This document shows positions 42,724 to 52,106 of a DNA stretch of 64,000 nucleotides, one piece after another (position 1 is the stretch's first letter; every line of letters begins with the position of its first letter). Source of the stretch: Desulfocarbo sp964620595 (GTDB lineage Bacteria; Desulfobacterota; Desulfarculia; Desulfarculales; Desulfarculaceae); assembly GCA_964620595.1 (NCBI GenBank), contig CAZUHP010000009.1, positions 23,519 through 87,518 on the forward strand, in the 5' to 3' direction. The notes beneath the pieces are model-generated. The model was not told the origin of the DNA, made no database searches, and saw nothing but the letters and a program-made list of their open reading frames with translations. The position numbers were made by a program, and so were the translations under genes.

Positions 42724-45165
42724 ATGCCCGCCAAGCCGCCGGAGCCCCTGCGCCCTGCCCAACTGAGGCGCAGCTTTGATCCCAAGAAGGTACCCTTCGA
42801 AACCAGCGACCAAGCCGCCTCCTGCCAGGACCCGGTGGTGGGCCAGGCCAGGGCCAAGGAGGCCCTGGAGTTCGGGCTGGCCATGCGGGACATGGACTAC
42901 CACGTGTTCGTGGACGGCCCCCAGAACACGGGCAAGACCCACCTGGTGCGTACCTTTGTGGAGAGAATCGCCCAGGAGCAGCCTCCCCCGCCGGACTGGG
43001 TATACGTGCACAACTTCCGCCAGCCCGACCAGCCGCGCGCCCTGCGCTTCCCGCCCGGCGGCGCCCGGGTGTTCGCCAAGGAGATGGAGTCCCTGGTGGA
43101 GGCGCTCCAAAAGCACATACCCGAGATCTTCGAAAGCGAGGAGTACGCCCGGCGCAAGGAGGGCCTGCAAGCCGACTTCAAGAGGCGCCGCAGCGAGGTG
43201 TTCTCCGAGCTGGACCGCCAGACCCGGGAGGAGGGCTATGTACTCCGGTTCGAGCCCACCGGCATCATGGTGGCCCCGGCCGACGAGGACGGCCAGCCTT
43301 TGCCCGAGGCGCGCATCCGCGAGCTGAGCGAGGAGGAACGGGCCGCGCTGCGCAAGAAGAGCGACCTGATCCAGGCCAAGGTCACTGAGAGCCTGCGGGC
43401 CATAGCCGGGTTCGAAAAGGAGATGAACCAGGCCCTGGCCGACCTGGACCGCGAGATGGTGATGGCCGCGGTGGGCCACCTGTTCGACGAGTTGCGGGAC
43501 AAGTACGCCGAGCAAAAGGAGGTGCTGGTCTACCTGCACCAGGTGCGTGACCACGTGGTGGACAACTTCTCCCAGTTCAAGAAAAAGGAGCCGCCCGCCA
43601 ACCTCCCCTTCCCCGCGGCCTCGGAAGGACCGGACCTGAAGAAGTACCAGGTCAACGTGTTCGTGGACAACTCCGACAGCGAGGGGGCGCCGGTGGTGGT
43701 TGAGAGCCACCCCACCTTCCCCAACCTGTTCGGCCGCATCGAGCGCCAGGCCCAGTTCGGCGCCCTGGTCACCGACTTCACCCTGCTCAAGCCCGGCGCC
43801 CTGCACAAGGCCAACGGCGGCTACCTGGTCATCCCGGTGCTGGAGCTGCTCAAGCTGGTGTTTCCCTGGGACGGGCTCAAGCGCGCGCTCAGGGAACGCC
43901 GGGCCTTCATGGAGGACGCCATGGAGCAGATGGGCTTCATGGTCACCCGCACCCTGAAACCCGAGCCCATCCCCCTGGACGTAAAGGTCATCCTGGTGGG
44001 CCATTCCTTTCTCTACAACCTGCTCTACCGCTACGATCCCCAGTTCCCCAAGCTGTTCAAGGTGCGGGCCCAGATGGCCGGGCGCATGAACTGGGAGGAG
44101 GCGGAGGTGGACAGCCTCCTGTCCCACCTCTGCCGCCTGATCGAAAACAAGGGCCTCCTGCCCCTCCACCGCAGCGGCGCGGCGCGGCTCATAGAGCTGG
44201 CCGGCGAGCTTTCCGGCGACCGCGAGCGGCTCACCCTCCAGGTGGCGGTGGTGGAGGACGTGGTCAAGGAGGCGGACCACTACGCCCGCCGGGCCGGCCG
44301 GCGCTTCATCGCCAAGGAGGACGTGGACACGGCGGTCGAAAAGCGCATCTACCGGGTATCCATGCTGGAGGAACGCCTGCGGGAGTCCATCACCCGCGAG
44401 TTCATCCGGGTGGAGACCACCGGCGCCAAGGTGGGCCAGATCAACGGCCTGTCCGTGATCGATATGGGCGACTACGCCTTTGGCCAGGCCTCGCGCATCA
44501 CCGCCTCCCTGGGGCTGGGCAAGGAGGGGGTGGTGGCCATCGACCGCGAGAGCGACCTCTCCGGCCCCTTCCACACCAAGGGCGTGTTGATCCTGTCGGG
44601 ATTCCTGCGCAACCGCTTCGGCCGCAAGGGACCCCTCACCCTGACCGCCAGCCTGGCCTTCGAGCAGAGCTACTCCATGATCGACGGCGACTCGGCCAGC
44701 CTGGCCGAGACCCTGGCCCTGATCTCGTGCATCGCCGGCCTGCCGCTCCGCCAGGACCTGGCGGTGACCGGCTCGGTGAGCCAGCAGGGCGAGGTGCAGG
44801 CCATCGGCGGGGTTAACCAGAAGATAGAAGGCTTCTTCCGCCTGTGCAAGGCCCGGGGCCTCACCGGCTCCCAAGGGGTGGTGATTCCCAAGGCCAACCT
44901 GAAGAACCTCATGCTGCACCCCGAGGTGGTGGCCGCGGCCAGGAGAAAGAAGTTCTTCGTCTACGCGGTGGACACGGTGGAGGAGGCGGTGGAGCTGTTC
45001 ACCGGCAAGCCCGCGGGCAAGCCCAAGAAGGACGGCTCCTATCCCCAGCGCACCGTGTACTACAAGGTCATGCAGGAGCTGGAGCGCCTGCGGGAGCTGG
45101 CCCGCAAGGAGGTTCCCAGGCGCCGGGCGCCGGCCAGGAGGAAGAAGACCGCGACCAAGAAATGA
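42724..45165 (+). CDS. Lon-family AAA+ protease, LonB/YcbZ type
   Basis: The 813-residue protein is an ATP-dependent serine protease of family S16 in the YcbZ-like group. The Walker A motif is DGPQNTGKTHLV near residue 62, followed by a long helical insertion (about 110-250). The protease domain is C-terminal with the catalytic serine in MIDGDSASLAETLAL and lysine in IGGVNQKIEGFF. It ends in a lysine/arginine-rich tail. It starts at ATG 42724, eight bases after GGGAGG. Substrates are unknown; quality control is assumed. Confidence 0.92.
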   Translation: MPAKPPEPLRPAQLRRSFDPKKVPFETSDQAASCQDPVVGQARAKEALEFGLAMRDMDYHVFVDGPQNTGKTHLVRTFVERIAQEQPPPPDWVYVHNFRQPDQPRALRFPPGGARVFAKEMESLVEALQKHIPEIFESEEYARRKEGLQADFKRRRSEVFSELDRQTREEGYVLRFEPTGIMVAPADEDGQPLPEARIRELSEEERAALRKKSDLIQAKVTESLRAIAGFEKEMNQALADLDREMVMAAVGHLFDELRDKYAEQKEVLVYLHQVRDHVVDNFSQFKKKEPPANLPFPAASEGPDLKKYQVNVFVDNSDSEGAPVVVESHPTFPNLFGRIERQAQFGALVTDFTLLKPGALHKANGGYLVIPVLELLKLVFPWDGLKRALRERRAFMEDAMEQMGFMVTRTLKPEPIPLDVKVILVGHSFLYNLLYRYDPQFPKLFKVRAQMAGRMNWEEAEVDSLLSHLCRLIENKGLLPLHRSGAARLIELAGELSGDRERLTLQVAVVEDVVKEADHYARRAGRRFIAKEDVDTAVEKRIYRVSMLEERLRESITREFIRVETTGAKVGQINGLSVIDMGDYAFGQASRITASLGLGKEGVVAIDRESDLSGPFHTKGVLILSGFLRNRFGRKGPLTLTASLAFEQSYSMIDGDSASLAETLALISCIAGLPLRQDLAVTGSVSQQGEVQAIGGVNQKIEGFFRLCKARGLTGSQGVVIPKANLKNLMLHPEVVAAARRKKFFVYAVDTVEEAVELFTGKPAGKPKKDGSYPQRTVYYKVMQELERLRELARKEVPRRRAPARRKKTATKK

Positions 45166-45221
45166 ACCCAGGGCCCCGGCCGGGCTGAGGGAACCTCGGA
45201 CAACCTTGGAGAGAACACCCC

Positions 45222-46433
45222 ATGTTCAAACGATGGCTCACATACGCCCGGCGCATGGGCCCTGCCTGGATCATCAGCGCGGTGGCCTGCGGCCCGGCCA
45301 CCCTGGCCAGCGTGAGCCTGGCCGGGGCCACCTATGGCTACCAACTCCTGTGGGTGGTCATCCTGAGTGCCGTGTTCGGGGCCACCGCCCAATACCTGGC
45401 CGCGCGCATCGGGGTGATCGAGGGCCGGGGCATCATCGCCACCACCGAGGCCCGCCTGGGCCGGGGCTGGGCCTGGGTCCTGACCGTGGACGCGGCGCTG
45501 GCCACCTACCTGGCCGCCGTGTTCCTGATGAACGCCCTGGTGGGGGTGACCTCCCTGGTCACCGGCCTGGCCACGCCCTGGTGGGGGGTGGGCTACGCGC
45601 TGCTCATCGGCCTGGGACTCTGCCGGGGCGGCTACCGCTGGCTGGAGATCACCTGCAAGCTGCTGGTGGGCCTAGTGGTGGTCTGTTTCGTGGTGACCGG
45701 CCTGCAAGCGGACATATCCTGGCCGGGGGTGGTCCGGGGCCTGTTGCCCGGCCTGCCGCCGGACGTGAACGCGGCGCTCATGATGGCGGCCATCATGGGA
45801 GGGGCGGTGCACATCACCATCATCGGCATGCACACCTACAACACCAACGCCCGCGGCTGGGGCCGGGCCGAGCTGGGCCTGGCCCGCTTCGACACGGTGC
45901 TCTCCATGGGGGTGGCCTTCGGCATCTACAGCCTGGCCATATTCCTGGTGGCCGCGGCGGTGCTCCACCCCCACCAGGTGGCGGTCAAGGGCGCCACCGA
46001 CGCGGCCCTCAGCCTGGGCCCCCTGTTGGGGCGGGCGGCCATGGCCGTGTTCCTGGCCGGGTTGTGGGCCGCCACCTTCTCCACCATCCTGCCCACCTTC
46101 CTGGCCGGCATCTACTTCATCTCCGACCTCATGCACTGGCCGGCCCGGCGGGAGGACGCCCGCTTCAGGGCGCTGGCCTTTGCCGGGGTGGCCCTGAGCG
46201 CGGTGGGCCCCTTCATCAAGGGCAGCTTCTTCCTACTCCTGCCGGTGATGCTGGCGGTGGGCCTTTGCGGCACCCCCCTGATCATCGCCATAATCCTCTA
46301 CCTGCTGAACCGCAGGGAGGTGGCCGGCCGGGAGCGCAACTCCCTGGGCCTGAACATCCTGGGCGGCCTGGCCCTGGCCATAACCACCTTTGCGGCGGTG
46401 CGCTTCCTGCTGGCCCAGGCGGGTCTCCTGTGA
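45222..46433 (+). CDS. Divergent Nramp-family transporter
   Basis: The 403-residue protein has about 11 membrane segments and the overall Nramp layout (GPAWIISAVACGPATLAS in segment 1, then YGYQLLWVVILSAVFGATAQ). The metal-binding motif DPGN of segment 1 is replaced by GPAT, and the MPH motif of segment 6 by AVH. Classical Mn/Fe coordination is therefore lost, as in some Nramp-related carriers of other substrates. It is translationally coupled (GTGA overlap) to a P-loop NTPase. Substrate is unknown. Confidence 0.85.
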   Translation: MFKRWLTYARRMGPAWIISAVACGPATLASVSLAGATYGYQLLWVVILSAVFGATAQYLAARIGVIEGRGIIATTEARLGRGWAWVLTVDAALATYLAAVFLMNALVGVTSLVTGLATPWWGVGYALLIGLGLCRGGYRWLEITCKLLVGLVVVCFVVTGLQADISWPGVVRGLLPGLPPDVNAALMMAAIMGGAVHITIIGMHTYNTNARGWGRAELGLARFDTVLSMGVAFGIYSLAIFLVAAAVLHPHQVAVKGATDAALSLGPLLGRAAMAVFLAGLWAATFSTILPTFLAGIYFISDLMHWPARREDARFRALAFAGVALSAVGPFIKGSFFLLLPVMLAVGLCGTPLIIAIILYLLNRREVAGRERNSLGLNILGGLALAITTFAAVRFLLAQAGLL

Positions 46434-46977
46434 CGGCGCCGGGGCCGGGGGCCGGCCTGAAGGCGGCCGAGCTGACGGGCCGCCGCACCTTGATCATGGG
46501 CGAGGTCAACACCGGCAAGACCACCCTCCTCGGCCGGCTGCTGGCCGAGCTGGCGGCCCAGGGCCGGGAGGGGCTGGTGGTGGTGGACCTGGCCCCAGAG
46601 GCGGTGGGGGGAGTGGGCGGCAAGATGAAGCTGCCCGCGGCCGAGGGCCTGAGAGTCTACTCCCCCACCCTGGCCGCGCCGCGGCTGAGCGGCGGCTCGC
46701 CCCGGGAGGTGGAGGCCCTGGCCCAGGCCAACGGCCGCCGCATAGAGGAAGTGTTCGCCGCCTACCTGGCTGATCCCGGCCAGGTACTGTTCATCAACGA
46801 CGTGTCGCTCTACCTGCAATCCCGGGAACCAGAGGGACTGTGGCCCGTCCTGGAGGCCACCCCCACCGTGGTCATGAACGGCTACTACGGCCGCAGCCTG
46901 GGGCGGGACCCCTTCAGCCGGCGGGAGCGGGAACGCATGGAACGCCTGCGCCGGTATTGCCACCGGGTGGTGCTGCT

Positions 46978-46981
<4 letters not shown>
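46430..46981 (+). CDS. P-loop NTPase coupled to the Nramp-like transporter
   Basis: The 183-residue protein has Walker A GEVNTGKTT at residues 24-32, an aspartate after strand 2 (LVVVDLAPEAVGG) and a possible Walker B region QVLFINDVSLYLQ. I cannot assign a known family. It starts at GTG 46430 inside the transporter stop codon. Its own stop TAG shares the bases CTAG with the stop of the convergent regulator gene. The coupling suggests it controls or energises the transporter, which is an inference. Confidence 0.75.
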
Positions 46982-48404
<1,423 letters not shown>

Positions 48405-48408
<4 letters not shown>

Positions 48409-48677
48409 GGCGTCCCCCCCCTCGGGACACGACGGGGGCGGGGGCGACGGGGGGGGCGAGGGGGCCGGGGGGGGCGGGGGGGCCGGGGGTGTCGGTCCGC
48501 CGGCCCCAGGGCACAGCCCGCGCAGGCCCGGGCCAGGCCCATGAGGGCCAAGTCCTGGCTCAGCTCGGGACGCGGCGAACGGCCCTGTCCGCACAGGTCC
48601 CCGCCCTCCAGCCAGAGCTGGGGGCAGGTGCCGGCCATGAGGTGCAGGCACTGGCTCCAAAGGGGATCGGGACGCAT
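48405..48677 (-). CDS. Small cysteine-rich protein coupled to the sigma54 regulator
   Basis: This 90-codon gene starts at ATG 48677 with a very good GGAGGGAG site five bases upstream, and its TGA overlaps the TTG of the response regulator. The first 58 residues contain five cysteines (10, 18, 29, 52 and 55) in a compact, hydrophobic context (CLHLMAGTCPQLWLEGG, then ACAGCALG). The rest is a Pro/Arg repeat tail encoded by the C/G tandem tract. I know no family. Metal or redox sensing for the regulator is a plausible guess. Confidence 0.6.
48429..48490. repeat. G-rich tandem tract inside the small cysteine-rich gene
   Basis: Units such as GGGGGCGACGGGG fill the 3' part of the gene on the minus strand and encode Pro-Pro-Arg repeats. 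This is the minus-strand form of the CCCCGTCGCC array. Confidence 0.8.
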
Positions 48678-48721
48678 CACACTCCCTCCGGGGCTGGGCG
48701 ATCCTGTTCGCGGGTGAGGCC

Positions 48722-48751
48722 ATGGTATCATTTGTTTCGCGCCCTTGCCAA
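48722..48751 (-). promoter_or_regulatory. Possible promoter of the cysteine-rich/regulator operon
   Basis: On the minus strand TTGGCA (48751-48746) and TACCAT (48727-48722) are separated by 18 bases and lie 45 bases before ATG 48677. Confidence 0.45.
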
Positions 48752-48830
48752 GCGCCCCCTGCGCCCGGTCCGCGGGCGCGCCCAGCAAAGGCTTGCCAAG
48801 CCCCGCCCGATGGCGGTAGGCTCCGGGACC

Positions 48831-51710
48831 ATGATCGTGGCGGATCTGCACATACACTCGCGCTTTTCCCGGGCCACCGCCAAGAGCCTGGACCCGGAGC
48901 ACTTGTGGCTCGCGGCCCAGCTCAAGGGCGTGGACCTGGTGGGCACCGGCGATTTCACCCACCCGGCCTGGTTCGAGGAACTGGCGGACAAGCTGGTGGA
49001 AACTGGGGACGGGGCCTATACCCTGAAGCCCGAGTTGCAGCGCGTGCTGGCGGACGAGGTGCCCGGCCCCTGCCGGCGGGAGGTGCGCTTTCTGCTCTCG
49101 GCCGAGATCAGCTCCATCTACAAGCGCCACGGCAAGACCCGCAAGGTACACAGCCTCATCCTCATGCCCGACATGAAGGCGGTGGCCCGGCTGAATGCGC
49201 GCCTGGAGCGCCTGGGCAACATAGCCAGCGACGGCCGGCCCATCCTGGGCCTGGACGCCAAGGACCTGCTGGAGCTGTGCCTGGAGGTGGAGCCCTCGGT
49301 CATCTTCATCCCGGCCCACATCTGGACCCCCTGGTTCAGCCTGTTCGGCAGCAAGAGCGGCTTCGACGCCATCGAGGAGTGCTTCGCCGAGCTGACCCCC
49401 CACATCCACGCCCTGGAGACCGGGCTCTCCTCCGACCCGCCCATGAACTGGCGGCTCTCGGCCCTGGACCGCTACACCCTGGTGAGCCATTCCGACGCCC
49501 ACAGCCCGGCCAAGCTGGCCCGGGAGGCGGACCTCCTCACCTGCCCGCCCACCTACCAGGACCTGGCCGCGGCCCTGGCCGACCCGGAGGGGCATGGCTT
49601 CCACGGCACCCTGGAGTTCTTCCCGGACGAGGGCAAGTACCACCTGGACGGCCACCGCAAGTGCGGGGTGCGGCTCAGCCCGGCCGAGACCCGGGAGCTG
49701 GGCGGCAAGTGCCCGGTGTGCGGCAAACCCCTCACCGTGGGGGTGCTGAGCCGGGTGGAGGAGCTGGCCGACCGGCCCGAGGGGGCCAAGCCGGAGAACG
49801 CCCGCCACTTCGAGTCGGTGATTCCCCTGCCCGAGGTGATCGGCGAGGTCATGCAGCGGGGGCCGGGCACCAAGGGGGTGGCCCGGGTGGTGGAGGCCCT
49901 GCTGGCCCGCCTGGGGCCGGAGCTTTTCGTGCTGCGGGAGGCCCCCCTGGAGGAGTTGGAGGCGGCGGGCGGCCCCTTGCTGGCCGAGGCCATACGCCGC
50001 ATGCGCACCGGCCAGGTGCAGACCGAGGGCGGGTATGACGGCGAGTTCGGGGTGGTGCGCCTGTTCCGCCCGGACGAGCGCCACGAGCTCAAGGGCCAGC
50101 AAGGATTCTGGAAGCCGGCGCCCAAAAAGGCGGGCCGGAAAAAAACCCGGCCCACGCCCGCCCCGGCCTCGCCTTCCGCGCCGGCCCCGTCGCCCTCCCC
50201 GTCGCCCCCGTCGCCGCCCCCCTTGCTCAGTCCCCTGGACCCGGCCAGGGAGGGGCTCAACCCGGAGCAGGCCCGGGCCGCGGCCCACCAGGGCGGGCAT
50301 CTTGTGGTGCGGGCCGGCCCGGGCACGGGCAAGACCCGCATGCTGGTGCAGCGGGCAGTGGGGCTGATCGAGCGGGGCCTGGCGCCCGAGGAGTTGCTCC
50401 TCATCACCTTCACCCGCAAGGCGGCCGGCGAGCTGCGCGAGCGCCTGGCCCAGGCCCTGCCCGCCGCGGGCCGGGTGCTGGCCACCACCTTCCACGCCCT
50501 GGGACGGCAGGTGCTGGCAACGGCCACGGGCGGGGAGGTGGAGATCATGGCCGAGGACCAGCGCCAAGCCGTATTGAAGGAGATCGCCGGCCGGGCCGAG
50601 GTGAGGCCCGGCGAGCTGGAGCTGGCCATCAGCCGCCACAAGCAGGCCCTGGACCAGGAGCCGCCGGCCTGGCTCCGGCCCTGGCTCAAGGTCTACGAGC
50701 AGGCCCTGGCCGCGGCCGGGGCCCGGGACCTGGACGACCTGGTGCGCGGCGCGGTGCTGGCCCTGCGCGGCGACCCCGGCCTGGCGGCAAGCTGGCAAAG
50801 CCGCTTCCAACAGGTGCTGGTGGACGAGTACCAGGACGTGAACCAGGCCCAGGTGGCGCTCTTGCAGGCCCTCACGGCCCCCCAGGCCGAGGTGACCGCC
50901 ATCGGCGACCCGGACCAGGCCATCTATGGCTTCCGGGGGGCGGACCGCTCGCTCTTCGCCCGCTTTGGGCGCGACTTTCCGGGCGCGGCCGAGCTGGGCC
51001 TGCGCCTAAACTACCGCAGCACCCAGCCCATCCTGGCCGCGGCCCAGGGGCTGATGGCGGCCGAGCCCGACCCGGACCGGCCCGGTCTGGAGGCCGTGGC
51101 CGGCGCGGGGCCCCGGCCGGTGCACATCGCCCTGGCCTCGCCCGAGGAGGAGGCCCGCTGGGTGGCCGGGCGCATCGCGGCGCTCATCGGCGGCATGGAC
51201 TCGCGCCAGGTGGAGAGCGGCCCGGCCGGGGGGGACTACGCCCCCCGTGACATCGCGGTGCTCTACCGCCTGCACGCCCTGGCCCCGGTCCTGGAGCGGG
51301 CCCTGAACGAGGCCGGGGTGCCGGTGCAGGTGGCCGGGCGCACGCCCCTGGCCGAGACCGACCCCCTGGACTTCAAGGCCCAGCGGGTGAGCCTGTTGAC
51401 TATGCACGCGGCCAAGGGCCTGGAGTGGCCGGTGGTGTTCGTGGTGGGGCTGGAGGAGAGGCTCCTGCCCTACCAGCCGCCGGGCAAGGCCCCGGCCCAG
51501 GAGGACGAGGAGCGGCGGCTTCTCTACGTGGCCCTGACCAGGGCCCGGGAGCGGCTCTACCTGACCCGGGCCAAGCGGCGCACCCTGTTCGGCGAAACCA
51601 GCCGGCCCGGGCCGTCGCCCTTTTTGGCCCAGATCCCCAGGGGCCTCGTCCAGGGGGAAAAGCCCCCTGTCCGGCGGCGCCGCGCCCGGCAACTGGGGCT
51701 GTTCGGCTAG
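48831..51710 (+). CDS. Fusion of EndoQ-like PHP nuclease and UvrD/PcrA-type helicase
   Basis: Residues 1-430 match the endonuclease Q/TIGR00375 group, which nicks DNA at deaminated bases: ADLHIHSRFS at 4-13, SAEISSIYKRHG, FIPAHIWTPWFSLFG, SHSDAHSPAK and a zinc pair KCPVCGKPL. A proline-rich linker (about 435-465) joins a superfamily 1A helicase: AGPGTGKT near 494, DEYQD near 664, QAIYGFRGA, LNYRST, MHAAKGLEW near 857 and LLYVALTRARERL. The stretch between LNYRST and MHAAKGLEW is about 130 residues, against about 280 in UvrD, so most of subdomain 2B is absent. ATG 48831 is used; in-frame ATG 48810 is possible. Length 959 residues. Confidence 0.9.
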   Translation: MIVADLHIHSRFSRATAKSLDPEHLWLAAQLKGVDLVGTGDFTHPAWFEELADKLVETGDGAYTLKPELQRVLADEVPGPCRREVRFLLSAEISSIYKRHGKTRKVHSLILMPDMKAVARLNARLERLGNIASDGRPILGLDAKDLLELCLEVEPSVIFIPAHIWTPWFSLFGSKSGFDAIEECFAELTPHIHALETGLSSDPPMNWRLSALDRYTLVSHSDAHSPAKLAREADLLTCPPTYQDLAAALADPEGHGFHGTLEFFPDEGKYHLDGHRKCGVRLSPAETRELGGKCPVCGKPLTVGVLSRVEELADRPEGAKPENARHFESVIPLPEVIGEVMQRGPGTKGVARVVEALLARLGPELFVLREAPLEELEAAGGPLLAEAIRRMRTGQVQTEGGYDGEFGVVRLFRPDERHELKGQQGFWKPAPKKAGRKKTRPTPAPASPSAPAPSPSPSPPSPPPLLSPLDPAREGLNPEQARAAAHQGGHLVVRAGPGTGKTRMLVQRAVGLIERGLAPEELLLITFTRKAAGELRERLAQALPAAGRVLATTFHALGRQVLATATGGEVEIMAEDQRQAVLKEIAGRAEVRPGELELAISRHKQALDQEPPAWLRPWLKVYEQALAAAGARDLDDLVRGAVLALRGDPGLAASWQSRFQQVLVDEYQDVNQAQVALLQALTAPQAEVTAIGDPDQAIYGFRGADRSLFARFGRDFPGAAELGLRLNYRSTQPILAAAQGLMAAEPDPDRPGLEAVAGAGPRPVHIALASPEEEARWVAGRIAALIGGMDSRQVESGPAGGDYAPRDIAVLYRLHALAPVLERALNEAGVPVQVAGRTPLAETDPLDFKAQRVSLLTMHAAKGLEWPVVFVVGLEERLLPYQPPGKAPAQEDEERRLLYVALTRARERLYLTRAKRRTLFGETSRPGPSPFLAQIPRGLVQGEKPPVRRRRARQLGLFG
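50181..50222. repeat. CCCCGTCGCC-type repeat within the helicase fusion linker
   Basis: Four units of C(3-5)GTCGCC encode the Pro/Ser linker (PSPSPSPPSPPP) that joins the nuclease and helicase halves. The same unit occurs in intergenic gaps. Confidence 0.8.
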
Positions 51711-51721
51711 CCGCTTTATCT

Positions 51722-51750
51722 TTGACAAGCCGATTGGTCCGTATTATAAC
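51722..51750 (+). promoter_or_regulatory. Sigma70 promoter of the cobalamin riboswitch/TonB receptor transcript
   Basis: Perfect TTGACA (51722-51727), 17-base spacer and TATAAC (51745-51750) lie just ahead of the riboswitch. Confidence 0.85.
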
Positions 51751-51761
51751 GCTCCTGAAAC

Positions 51762-51935
51762 ATAACTCGGCGGATGCCCGCAGGGCTTAATAGGGAAGCC
51801 GGTGCGAATCCGGCGCGGTCCCGCCGCTGTAACCGGTGACGAAACCCGCAAGGCATGTCACTGTGGCTGGAAGAGGCCATGGGAAGACGCGGGGAGTAGG
51901 ACGACCCGGGAGTCAGAAGACCTGTCTGCCGAGTT
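51762..51935 (+). ncRNA. Cobalamin riboswitch
   Basis: The RNA shows the conserved core GGTGCGAATCCGGCGCGG followed by GTCCCGCCGCTGTAA, and near its 3' end the B12-box-like AGTCAGAAGACCTGTCTGCC. These are the hallmarks of the adenosylcobalamin/cobalamin class. It lies between a strong promoter and the TonB-dependent receptor gene, with a terminator hairpin after it. Binding of cobalamin should reduce receptor expression. Confidence 0.95.
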
Positions 51936-51993
51936 CCCCTGGTGCGCACGCGGATCTGCGTACAGGGGAGGCTGGGAGCAAAGAAACAGGGTG

Positions 51994-52037
51994 CGCTCCG
52001 AGACCATGTAAAAGTGGTCGCGGAGCGTTTTCGTTTT
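51994..52037 (+). terminator. Expression-platform terminator of the cobalamin riboswitch
   Basis: CGCTCCG pairs with CGGAGCG (7 bp) and GACCA with TGGTC (5 bp) around an eight-base loop, with one mismatch. TTTTCGTTTT follows. It sits about 60 bases after the B12 box, so control is probably by premature termination. Confidence 0.8.
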
Positions 52038-52106
52038 CAGCCCCCCGGCAATATGCGTGCGCGCCTTTTCCAGAACCCACGGGAGAGAAAGGGAAAGGAG
52101 CTACAC

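Noticed and set aside
42664..44919. Minus-strand open frame of about 750 codons opposite the Lon-like protease
   Set aside because: Shadow composition; the plus strand carries the conserved AAA+ and S16 motifs.
48489..48830. Upstream extension of the EndoQ-helicase frame by about 114 codons
   Set aside because: The extension runs antisense to the small cysteine-rich gene and through the promoter region; PHP proteins start right before the ADLHIHS motif.
51800..51830. T-loop-like GTGCGAATCC that might suggest a tRNA
   Set aside because: The bases belong to the cobalamin riboswitch core; no cloverleaf can be drawn. No tRNA was found anywhere in the window.
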